Origin: Ceratorhiza oryzae-sativae
Taxonomy: Eukaryota > Basidiomycota > Agaricomycetes > Cantharellales > Ceratobasidiaceae
Reading direction: 5' to 3'
Length of the DNA: 64,000 bases
NCBI GenBank assembly: GCA_030998015.1
Contig: JARWMV010000232.1
Coordinates: forward strand, 1,612,001 to 1,676,000
The notes under the pieces were generated by a model. It was given only the letters and a program-made list of their open reading frames with translations, had not been told where the DNA came from and did no database searches. Below, in pieces: positions 11,384 through 20,287 of this stretch (the stretch's first letter is position 1; every line of letters begins with the position of its first letter). Position numbers and translations under genes: made by a program.

Positions 11384-12687
11384 TGTTACAGGTCAGGGTA
11401 CACTTGGATATCTAGAGCTTAAGCAAATGTAGATATGTTAGTATACACTAATCGTACTCAATACTTCTTAGTCTAGAGTAAGAAGGCTCAAAGTAGTTGC
11501 AATGCAATCAAGTAACACTCAAGGTAGTCTTAATCTTTCACAGTGTAAACTGACTAATTTATAGGTATAAAGAGCAAGACTACTATGGTCAGGTTCCCTT
11601 AGATATCTTAAATGTAGTTCAGCCCTAGTCGCTTGGACTAACTGATACTAATCTTAATACTAGACTTAAGCGATAGCTTATAGGATAGATGGTGGGCTGC
11701 CTAATGCGTGTACTTCCTCAGCTACAGGTACTTAGATTTCCTCTAATAGCTGGTACTTAATGTCACACTCAATCAGGCAATATTGTATCCTTATATATCT
11801 CTGTATATAAGATACAATGACTCAGACAGTATATAACTAATATGGTACTTTATTCCTCAGTACTAGTTATATAAGAAATCACACACAGACAAGAGAAATA
11901 GAAAGAGAAAAGAAACCAATAACCAGTCTGGGTTGAGTAGAGGGAGGAAGGTGGTCTGGAAGGGCCTCAGAGGAGGTCCTTTTATACCCTGAGGAGGGCA
12001 TTCCAGAGCCAAATAGATACATGCATGCCAGTGCGATCATCAAAAGAGGGTACTGCTATACTTGGGGTACACCCTAGCCCAGTATAGGATAAAAGAGTAA
12101 AGACAGGGTGTGGATCAAGGCATTGATGCATCTGAGACCTGCTATTGGCTTGTAGATCATATTATCATAGTATATACATGTAATGAATGGAGGCTACATC
12201 TCAGTGAGTCATAAAGTGAGTCAGAGAAGCTTCTGGATCAATTTGGGAAGCTCTCCTGACTCACTGGAGTCATTAGATCTTGATTGATGGTCCAGTAAGA
12301 TTCTAATGATCTTCGGGCCATTCCGGCGCGAGGATCCGGTGGATCGCGACGATCTTCGGGCAGCAGATACCGCCGAAGATTAGCTATCGATAGAGCACAA
12401 GATCGCTTTGATAGCGTAAGCGGTTGCCGAGATATGAGCGGTGCGATGTTGTAATCAATATCTCCTGATAAGAGGAAATATCAACCTCTGTATCTCTCTG
12501 AGATCTTATCGTAAAAACTTAATAAAATATGCGTTGGAGAGCGGGAAATTTTACTATTTAATGAAACAGAAAATAGTACAATTCAGAGCGCATACAAATT
12601 CAAGTATTTCACAATTTAATTACAGAGGCATTGCTTGAGGTTGGCAGAGCAGACTAAAATAATAGAAAATGTTAGTGATCCATAACA
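11384..12687 (-). repeat. Candidate long LTR of a fourth element (family D)
   Basis: Bounded by TGTTACAGG on the left and CCATAACA on the right, giving a TGTTA/TAACA terminal inverted repeat. Immediately right of it the plus strand reads TAGCCCCCCCAG, a polypurine tract on the minus strand in the position expected next to a 3' LTR. The interior is AT-rich and non-coding. Inferred from boundary signals only, since no partner LTR is present in the window. Confidence 0.4.
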
Positions 12688-12718
12688 TAGCCCCCCCAGT
12701 CTGGTATGTCAACTCACA

Positions 12719-13000
12719 TTAGAGAGAATCATATCCCTCATCATCAGAGCTGATGTAAATGTACTCCCTCTCTTCCAACTGGCTTGGTTCAGCTGGTTCA
12801 GAAGGAGTGGAGGCACCAGACACAGTAAAGGACTCCTCATCTGACTCTTTAGCCTCAGGATCAGCTTCAGAGAGAGAGACAGATTGGGATGGTCCAGCTT
12901 CATTTTCAAAATGAACCCTAGGGCAACCATCTGTCACCCCTGTATCCTTGGGGTTGGAAGACCTGTAACCCATTTGGTTAGCTGGATATGCTACTTCCAT
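12719..13000 (-). CDS. Hypothetical acidic protein, possibly part of family D
   Basis: An open frame of 93 aa with an ATG at 13000. It is rich in Ser, Glu and Asp and ends EYIYISSDDEGYDSL. No family recognised. It lies just inside the candidate family D polypurine tract, so it may be the C-terminal part of a degenerate element ORF rather than a host gene. Confidence 0.3.
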   Translation of the reverse strand: MEVAYPANQMGYRSSNPKDTGVTDGCPRVHFENEAGPSQSVSLSEADPEAKESDEESFTVSGASTPSEPAEPSQLEEREYIYISSDDEGYDSL

Positions 13001-13011
13001 TTACTAGGATT

Positions 13012-13856
13012 TTAAGCATACCAAGGGACAGTTTTGGGCCCTGCAGCAGCAGCCAATTGTTCCATCTTGCTTGTCAGGAACTGGTAAAACTTCTTGGCAG
13101 ACAATTGCTGCCTCAGAGTGAAGTAGACATGCTGTTCCTTGGTTGTCAGCTTCTAACCCAAGGGTAGTAGGATTGGGCTTACCATATCATCTCCCCAAGT
13201 CTTAGGAACTCCAGACTTATTGGGCTCCAGCCATCCCTTCTTGCAGAATATAGAGCGATATAGATGGAAACAATCCTTTCCTGCAGCTATCATGGCACAA
13301 GGGAAAGGAGGGAGGACAGCTGTCTTGTCCCTGCCATCATACATAGCCAGACAGCGCAGGCTGCAAACCATCTGTAAGGCCCAAATCTGCAATCGAACTA
13401 CTTCAGAAATAAGGGCAGGAAGAGATTCAAAAGGATTCTGCCAGTCCCAAGCAGTGAAGCCTGTTATTGGCTCTATAGGGAAGGCAATTCCTGCTTCCCT
13501 GAAGCGTGCATATAGAGGTGAATCCACTGAAAAGTTATGAGACCTGTAGGCCTCTTCCAAAGTCCCATTCTGCAAGTAAGTTCCCACTGCATCTCGCACT
13601 TGGTAGAAGCATCTACCAAGGCATGGGCTACTTGATCATGCACATACCATCCATCAGTGCCCCAGTCCTCATTGAAACTATAGTAAATTTCAATGCCATC
13701 CCTGAACTTTCGTTCCAAGATGGAAGTACTGGAGGCATATAGCCCTTCCCCCATGCGCATAGAGGCTGCCAGGCAAGCAAAGTACTTGGACAGCAGAATT
13801 GAATCTGCTACTGCCTTGGCTTGCTCCTCATTGAGCATTATAGGAGGGGACTGCAT
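13012..13856 (-). pseudogene. Broken ORF of unknown family (family D interior)
   Basis: Starts at an ATG at 13856 (MQSPPIMLNEEQAKAVADSI) and reads well to about 13600, where the frame changes by one base; the second frame continues (FYQVRDAVGTYLQNG) to an in-frame TAG at 13153-13155 and then on to a TAA at 13012. One frameshift and one stop therefore break a protein of roughly 280 aa with a well-composed globular sequence (Trp, Tyr and Cys present). I do not recognise the family. Position between the candidate LTR and a neighbouring decayed ORF suggests transposon cargo. Confidence 0.4.
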
Positions 13857-14053
13857 GGTGCAAGAATAGAGAGATAGTGGGTGAAAGTGCTTAAGAGCTG
13901 GTAGGGTGTTGAACCACTGAGGAGAGAGGGCTCTCCAAGGCTGTTTTTATAGCCCAGAGATGTCCTACCTTGATCTTAGGAATTAAAAGATTGTTCCTTA
14001 AGTTCACACAAGTGGAATTGGGGGACAATAGTATAAATTCTGAGCAGACCAAA

Positions 14054-14883
14054 CTAATACAAGTCATGAGTCTCCATGATATCCCTCAGACGTCTTTGCA
14101 CAGCTCTGAGGTTTCCTACTTCTTCCACTAGTTCCCTATTCAACTCCTGTACCCTACTTTCTAAGGCCAACTCCGTCACCAGAAGGTCACCAGATGACTC
14201 AGTTCCATCAGAAAGTGAGTCAGATGGTGATTCTGGCTGGTATTCAGGAGAAGGGGAAGGAGGGTAAGCAAGTCTAAACAAGTCAACTTTAGATCTTGAC
14301 TCAAAAGAAGCGAACTCACTGATATTCAGGAAGCTCTCCTCCTGACTCATATTCCCCATCAGTAGGTGCTTCAGAGAGTATGGAAGGCTCTCTGGAAGCC
14401 TCATGGGGCTCATGTGCATAATCCCTAAACAGATCAGCTTTAGATCTTGACTCAATCGAAGTCAAGAACTTACCAGTCCATCCTCTCCAGGAACTCCTCA
14501 TAGTCAACAGGGCTTGCTCCTTGGGGGAGGCACAGGCCTTTCATCCCTTCTGCCCCATCCATGCATCAAACCAGATCAAATGGGGTTGGCTCCAACCCTG
14601 GAGAGGGAGGAGTTGGCCATCCAATCTTGAAATGAGGGCCTTGGTTGGGAGCTTCCAATGGATAAGTTGGAAGTGGAGGATAAGGGCAGAGGGAGCTGGA
14701 TTGGGATACACTGGAAGGAACATCTGGGGCAGGCTCAATGCCCTCCCTTCTAGATTGTCGCCTATTCTGCCTGTTTTGAGATTGCACCCTAGTGTGTTCC
14801 CATCTGAGGCCCATAAAGCGACACTCCAGAATGTCCAGATGGGTGCTGGGAGTCTGGGGACGTTCGATTGAGTAGTCAGACAT
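14054..14883 (-). pseudogene. Decayed proline/serine-rich ORF with repeated exon-like blocks
   Basis: From an ATG at 14883 the frame reads to an in-frame TGA at 14566-14568, then stays open to a TGG-TAA at about 14473 that overlaps a GTAAGT donor. Downstream, two similar blocks contain SRSKADLFRDYA and SRSKVDLFRLAY, each preceded by an AG acceptor-like site, pointing to a duplicated exon. The last block ends in a coiled-coil-like stretch (LESRVQELNRELVEEVGNL). No family recognised; looks like the gag-like or accessory part of an old element. Confidence 0.35.
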
Positions 14884-15635
14884 GTTTAGAGGGTAGACTG
14901 TGCAGTATACAGCTGTAGTACCTTAGAGACAACACAAAAATCTTATACTGCATGTATTTCACATCCAGTTGCCAATAGGAAGCTTTCTCCAAATAAAAGA
15001 AGCTTGTAACTGGCCAAATAGAGTGCGCTCTGCTGTTATCTGTACAGTTATCACATGCTGATCCTTCCAGATCTTTCTTATCTAGTCCTTAAACCTTACA
15101 GTTGGTGATTGGTCCAAGCAGTCAACTGAGATTACTTTGCAGTGACTCATGCTGATGATCGCTTAGGAGATCAGACAGCTTTATACTTTAAATCTATATA
15201 CAGAAAGTTCTGGTACAAGACTTAAAGGGAAGTTAAGGGGAAAAGGTTTCTGGATGGGGACTAGATGTGATCGATCCAAATAGATCAGTGGACTTGATAA
15301 GATGATCAGGCTAGATCAGACTTACCAAGCTTGGTTAATCTTATCTACAGTTGTAGAAAAGATCCTAAGTATTGCTGTTGCTCCATCCCTTGCATCTGAT
15401 CTGTCCAGGACTATAAGCATTAAACCCAGTAAATAGATTTGGACTTACAGTATGGATGATCTGGCAGGATAAATAGCTCAGAGGGCATGCCTCTGTTACC
15501 TGGACCCCTGTAGGGACTGTACTGCCTGCAATTCCTTACCAAGGCAATGGAAAGGATGTTGGCTGGCTTAACAGTCCAGAGGGTTCTCTGCCTGCTGAAG
15601 TACACCAGCTTGTATGGCAGAGAGATCACCACTCT
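14884..15635. other. No gene recognised
   Basis: About 750 bp of low-GC sequence between the decayed ORFs and the left family B LTR. Only short ORFs are present. The five bases before the LTR are ACTCT, which do not match the flank of the right LTR. Confidence 0.4.
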
Positions 15636-16422
15636 TGTCGTGACCCTCTGGAGGCTCCCTTGTGGAGCACTTAAGTAGTGGCTGCGTTGACGGTTTGGTG
15701 CTATGCAGTATGTATTGAGTGTTCTAGTTACAGTGTTTGCTATGGTCTATGGTGGTTGACAAGATAAAGCAAGCTGAGGCGTCCAGTCTTGCTTTATACT
15801 CCTTATATATACCTGTGGCTGCGGTGGCTGCGGTGGCTGCGGACGTATTATCTAAGCACACTCCGCAGTAGGTGTAGGTTATGTACAGTACTATGGGTTA
15901 GGTAATTGTTTGTCTTAAGTTTGTGTGGCTCTGAATCTTATAGAGCCACGCAAGGTCTGAGGGTCATGTGACTTTTGGACTTAAGCACCCGGCACTTAAT
16001 TGCTGGATAAGCACCAAGGTCATGTGACAACTTGCTCCTTGCTCCAAGTAACATGGGAGAGAAACACTGGAGCGAGTTCAGGGTAACCACCAGCGCTTAA
16101 TCGTTGGGTAAGCGCCAAGGTCATGTGACAACTCGCTCCTCGCTCCAAGTAACATGGGAGAGAAACGCTGGAGCAAGTTCAGGGTAACCACTGGTGCTTA
16201 ATCGTTGGGTAAGCACCGAGGTCACGTGACAACTCGCTCCTCGCTCCAAGTAACATGGGAGAGAAATGCTGGAGCGAGTTCAGGGTAACCACCAGCGCTT
16301 AATCGTTGGGTAAGCGCCAAGATCACGTGATCCTGTTTATGGTTTGTTCCACTTCAGGAAAAATGCCATAAATCTGTACAATATTCGGTTGTTAGGTTAT
16401 GTCTGCTAGGCGGGTCATAACA
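15636..16422 (-). repeat. Family B LTR, left (3' side), 787 bp
   Basis: Plus strand runs TGTCGTGACCCTC ... GGGTCATAACA. Contains a TATA-like TTATATATA near 15813, the R-start motif ATAAAGCAAGCT, and three tandem units of about 101 bp (16034, 16135, 16236) carrying GCTCCTCGCTCCAAG and a GTCA(C/T)GTGAC core. The adjacent polypurine tract shows it is on the 3' side of the minus-strand element. Confidence 0.85.
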
Positions 16423-16426
16423 TGAT

Positions 16427-16436
16427 CCCCCCCTTT
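16427..16436 (-). other. Polypurine tract of family B
   Basis: Minus strand AAAGGGGGGG, four bases from the LTR start TGTTATGACCC; the usual primer site for plus-strand DNA synthesis. Confidence 0.75.
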
Positions 16437-16499
16437 GGACATGTCTTGGGGGATCTCGAGGCATGTTTCTTTTCTGGGTTCTAAAAGTTTCTAAAAGGT

Positions 16500-16624
16500 A
16501 TCTCATGTATCGAGGAGGTTAAGGGCGCTGGACTCGAACCAACAACCTTCCATTCGATGTGTAATTTCTCAGCTAGGAGATGATGAGTCAGGCTAGACCC
16601 CTTAACCTCTACGCTACATGAGAT
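16500..16624 (-). other. tRNA-like hairpin with Pol III B-box
   Basis: A perfect 10-bp outer inverted repeat (minus strand ATCTCATGTA ... TACATGAGAT) encloses an 11-bp inner one (GAGGTTAAGGG ... CCCTTAACCTC). Inside is GTTGGTTCGAGTCCAGC, a good T-arm with B-box, and a weaker A-box-like TAGCTGAGAAAT. I cannot fold a convincing anticodon arm, so it is called tRNA-like, perhaps a SINE or tRNA relic at the edge of the Rep cassette. Confidence 0.4.
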
Positions 16625-16734
16625 TACTTTCTCCTTGCTTATTTCCTTGTTTAAGCTTACTTCTCGACACATGGTCCGTGAATAAAACAGCTTATACAAG
16701 GATAATTTATTTTTATTTTTATTTTTATTTTTTT

Positions 16735-18064
16735 TTAAGGAAAAATAAAAAATGGCTTCCCTCCTGAGTATACCCAGTCTACGTTTTTGGATACCCATAA
16801 GTCCCCTTCTTCCCCCTCTATGTCCGTCCAACACTTCATTATGGCCGACCGGCTATTCCCCAGGATCACCGTTGGTCGTACCTTCATTGACTTCACATGA
16901 GCATATCTGCCTGTGAAGTCTGCTTCGTACTGGCTCAGGGCTTTGAGTGAGTACTTCCTGTTTGACTGGACCATGTCATCCAGGATCCAGATGTCGGCGT
17001 CCTCTGACAGATTCCCCACGTTCCAGACATTGCACATCCGGCTATGGGAGCCCTTGGATCGCGCATATGCCGTCTTCCCAGTTCCTGTTTCGCCTGCAAT
17101 CACCCGGATGCGGTGGCGCACGCCCCTCCCTCTCTTCTCAGCCTCTTCCGCAAACCATCAGTCCGCCCTGTCGATGTGTGCCCAGTCTTCTGGGACTTCC
17201 AACTCCACCGGGATTGCAGGCATGCATCCCTGGTCCTCCTTATATGTGTACTCAGCATATGCTCGTACCGAGTTCCATGTTGTCACCATCTGGAGGGGGC
17301 GCAGGCGCTTGAATGCCTGGTAGTAGTCTTTTTTTGTCGCCGAGGCAACAATCTCCGCCCTGTCCTCCAGGTCCGCCTCCGCCCTCGACCTTTTCCTGCC
17401 CTTTCCCTTCACCAGGATTTCCTCCAACCTTTCCAAGGTCAGGTCCCCCGCCATCAGCTCCTCTACCTCCTCGCCATTAGCTCCGACATCCTTCCAGAGG
17501 TAGTTGAAAGCCTCCCTTGCAGGGTTGCCTCCTGGTCCGTCCTTGAGGTCCTTTGGCAGGATGTTGGGGTGTTGCCCCTCGAAGTCCCAGAACCGGGTGT
17601 TCTGGGTGTTCCAGCCGCCCTTCCGCTCCTGACTGATGGAGAGGGCGTGGACATGGAGGGGCCAGGCCGGGTCGTAGTTTGGTTCCTCGGGGTTGTGGCG
17701 TTCCACCACCGCCAAAGTCGCCCAATGATTTGGCCGTTGGCGGCAGAACATCTTGTATTGGGCAACGAGCCCACTTGAGGGCTGATCGCGTAGCTTCGAC
17801 CAGGTCAGCAGCACCGCCCTGGTCTGGACGCAGAACTGAGGGGCTGGCGCGGTTTCGGTCAGCTCTTCGGACCCTTGATCCGTTGGCGTAGGCCGCATAG
17901 AAGCGGGTGAGGGGGCTCGGCTTGATACCAAGGGCGCTGGCGATGGCGACGCCAACCTCCGCCCTTTGCTTGATCTGCTTGGCTGGGGTGTTGCCGCGTT
18001 CGATCCATTTCTGCTTAGCATCGTTTACAGTTTTAGAGGTATTTGGGGACTGGGAAGAGAGCAT
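16735..18064 (-). pseudogene. CRESS-DNA virus-type Rep (geminivirus/genomovirus-like), broken
   Basis: Relative of the rolling-circle replication initiator of geminiviruses and genomoviruses. In the 287-aa frame starting at 18021: motif I AVLLTWSKL (residues 69-77), motif II HVH (123-125), a GRS-like block RFWDFEGQHPNILPK (143-157) and motif III YLWK (174-177, catalytic Tyr). The helicase part (17121-16735) has Walker A GETGTGKT, Walker B IWILDDM and motif C with Asn in ILGNS. Breaks: an in-frame TGA at 17158-17160 separates nuclease from helicase, and the likely start (ATG 18064, about 34 nt below a TATA box) is in a different frame from the Rep motifs, so a frame change lies between about 18020 and 17870. 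The stop codon is followed by an A-rich tract. It lies between family B pol and its LTR. Confidence 0.85.
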
Positions 18065-18097
18065 GAGAGTGCGGGTTATCTCGGGCCTTGTGCTTGT

Positions 18098-18105
18098 CTA
18101 TATAA
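18098..18105 (-). promoter_or_regulatory. TATA box of the Rep gene
   Basis: Minus strand TTATATAG, 34 nt upstream of the ATG at 18064; spacing implies a very short leader. Confidence 0.5.
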
Positions 18106-18179
18106 GCTGCAAGGTCTGTTTTGATTGTCACATGACTCCGTCTTGCATTTGTTGTGATCACATGACCTTATTTCAGTGA

Positions 18180-18573
18180 TGACGCATCTCCAAGGGGTGC
18201 CCTTCCATCCGTTCCCCCGCGTCAGCCTTAAACCTTGCTGCGCTCGGGGCCTCCGCTCCTCCACTCCGGTTGGTGCCCCCTCTCCGACCCCTCCGGTAGT
18301 TCAGGGGGTAGCGGCCATATCATGTGACATTGTCTGGGTCACGTGACCTTGTTGTTTTCTTCGTCTGCTTGGGACACATGTTCGCTTCATGTCACATGAC
18401 TCGTTTGTTTTCTTGCTTGTCCTTGTATGTTTTTTCCTTGTGACGCATCTCCGAGGGGTGCCCTCCCATCCGTTCCTCTGCATCGGCCTTGATCCTCGCT
18501 ACGCTCGGGGCCTCCGCTCCCCCACTTTGGTTGGTGCCCCCTCTCCGACCCCTCCGGTAGTTAGGGGATAGCG
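18180..18573. repeat. 134-bp direct duplication in the ambisense intergenic region
   Basis: Copy 1 at 18180-18313 and copy 2 at 18441-18573, both starting TGACGCATCTCC and ending at GGTAGTT...TAGCG, period 261 bp. Between and around them are several GTCACGTGAC or TCATGTGAC motifs. They lie between the divergent Rep and 163-aa ORFs, where a CRESS virus would have its intergenic region; no geminivirus-type nonanucleotide was seen. Confidence 0.7.
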
Positions 18574-18761
18574 TATATTCACGTGACTAGGCTAGGTCAT
18601 GTGATTCCTGTGCTTTGTTGTTTGTTTTCTGGCAGGTGGTCATGTGTCTGTTGGTGTCACCTGACCAGACCTTGTTTTGATGTTTGTGCACGTTATTGTG
18701 TTGCACTGTGATTTTTAATGTTTGTGGTTTTGTTGTTTTCCTTCCTCATCCTGTCTTTACT

Positions 18762-19303
18762 ATGCGTGTTATTTCCCTTAACTACAATCCCCTTGACTGC
18801 ACCTGCTGGTCTCTCCCTGAGGGGGAGTACTGCGCCTACTGTGATGCCATGTGTGACGCCTCTCTTGAAGACTTCTATCAAGGTGTTGGGGACTGGTTCT
18901 TCTGTGGGGTGCCAGGTATGTGTGTTCGTTCTTCGTCATTCTCACGTAGCTAACTCGTTCTGTAGAAGAGCGCATCCTCCTTGATGGTCGGGCCCATGAG
19001 GCCACCCTTGAGCGTGTCTGGGCGCTCGTTGATCAGGACTACAAGTCCTTTGAGGAGCGGTCTCACCAGGCTGCTCTTGCCAAATTCTTCAAGGAGGGCT
19101 CTGCTCCCTTGTTTGATGAGGCTTCGCCCTTTGCAGCGTCTGGTTCTGGGTGTTTCCAGAACTACATGGCTGACTTCCCAGGGGGGGAGGCCCCCTGGCT
19201 GTTGCCTGAGAACTGGGCCAGTGGTTCTGCAGCCCGTACTACTAGGAAGGATAAGAAGGCAAAAAAACCCTATGCCTGGCCCCTCAAGGTCAAGAAAAAA
19301 TAG
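18762..19303 (+). CDS. Hypothetical 163-aa protein of the Rep cassette
   Basis: Exons 18762-18915 and 18966-19303, joined by a GTATGT...TGTAG intron of 50 nt; 492 nt. The N-terminus is Cys-rich (PLDCTCWSLPEGEYCAYC, CDA), suggesting a metal-binding fold; the C-terminus is strongly basic (RKDKKAKK, KVKKK), like a nuclear or nucleic-acid-binding tail. No family recognised. Divergent from Rep and convergent with the 272-aa ORF, 81 bp away. It could be a virion-sense product by position, but is short for a capsid protein and shows no capsid signature I know. Confidence 0.5.
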
Positions 19304-19384
19304 AAAACATTTTGAAATGTATTATTATATGATAGTGAAAATTATTCTTAAGACATTCCAAAAAACATGTGATAGGCCCGATAG

Positions 19385-20203
19385 TCACAAGGGCTCCGTG
19401 TCCAGCAGGGGCACTTCCTCCAAGGCGCCCGCCAGCTCATCCTCCCATTTGGCCCAGTCCGTTTGGACTCCCTCTTGGGCCAGGTCCGGGGTTGGTTCCT
19501 TTATCATGACTCTCGGCTCCTCCTCCTTCACCACCAGGGACTCCAGGCTTGCCGTGAGGCTCGACATATCCGTATCGTAACTGTGCAGGTTTGGGCGTAC
19601 CTTCACCCAGTTACGGAAGTCGGCCAAGTTTGCTTCCTTCAACCTGATGGCAGTAAACATTTCATCAGTGGTAGTGGCCTCAAGCAGTCCCACATACGGT
19701 GCTGCCGGTGCCAGCTTCCACTGCTCCAACAGGACCCTGGCCCGCTGCTCTACTTCCCAATCTGCATTAGTCGTCTGGAGGCCCACCGCCTCCCTCTGTT
19801 CCTTGGCGGCGTAGACCACCCCTGTCACCGTTGCCCCCACTATGTTGTCGATTACATACATTGGCGTGCGCAACATTGCGCTCTTGGTTGTCGGCCTTCG
19901 GACTCCCTGCCACCGCAGTATTCCTAACTTGGGGTCCTTGTAAAGGCTGTCGTTAAGCCAGTTCCTCTCGTCCCTATCCTTCTTTGGGATGTACACCAAG
20001 TTGGCCCCTGGCAGTAAGCTCTCCGCAATCATTCGGTGTTCCTCCATGCTCGGGGTGTACTGGCCTGGCTTCTTGCGGTTTTCCTTGCCTGGGTAGGGAG
20101 CCGGCCGTCTTGTGGTGGGCGCCAACCGGACGCGGGCGACCTGATTATTAACCAGGGGCGCAAAGTGGCCTGAGGGAAACGCAGGGCGAGTGGCGAAAGG
20201 CAT
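19385..20203 (-). CDS. Hypothetical 272-aa protein of the Rep cassette
   Basis: Single open frame with ATG at 20203. The N-terminus is Pro/Arg-rich (RVRLAPTTRRPAPYPGKENR), followed by a globular-looking part (MYVIDNIVGATVTGVVYAAK) and an acidic C-terminus. No family recognised. A TTTAAAAG element lies upstream near 20283-20290, just below the pol stop codon, so it may have its own promoter. The intact frame next to a broken Rep is notable. Confidence 0.5.
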   Translation of the reverse strand: MPFATRPAFPSGHFAPLVNNQVARVRLAPTTRRPAPYPGKENRKKPGQYTPSMEEHRMIAESLLPGANLVYIPKKDRDERNWLNDSLYKDPKLGILRWQGVRRPTTKSAMLRTPMYVIDNIVGATVTGVVYAAKEQREAVGLQTTNADWEVEQRARVLLEQWKLAPAAPYVGLLEATTTDEMFTAIRLKEANLADFRNWVKVRPNLHSYDTDMSSLTASLESLVVKEEEPRVMIKEPTPDLAQEGVQTDWAKWEDELAGALEEVPLLDTEPL

Positions 20204-20287
20204 AGTGAAATTGGGTTTATGTGTTGTGGTGCAAGTGTGGTGGTAGAGTGGACACTGGCTTTTCTTGGGTATCCTGGATGGCTCCTT

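Noticed and set aside
17044..17778. Plus-strand ORF of 244 aa opposite the Rep gene
   Set aside because: Antisense to Rep motifs that are unmistakable on the minus strand; composition is Pro/Leu/Arg-rich as expected for a shadow.
16735..18064. Helitron RepHel or parvovirus NS1 as the source of the HUH protein
   Set aside because: HVH order with a GRS-like block and a small SF3 helicase with Walker A/B fits CRESS Rep; no SF1 Pif1-like helicase domain is present.
18064..18762. Geminivirus nonanucleotide origin
   Set aside because: I looked for TAATATTAC-like sequence in a stem-loop in the intergenic region and found none.
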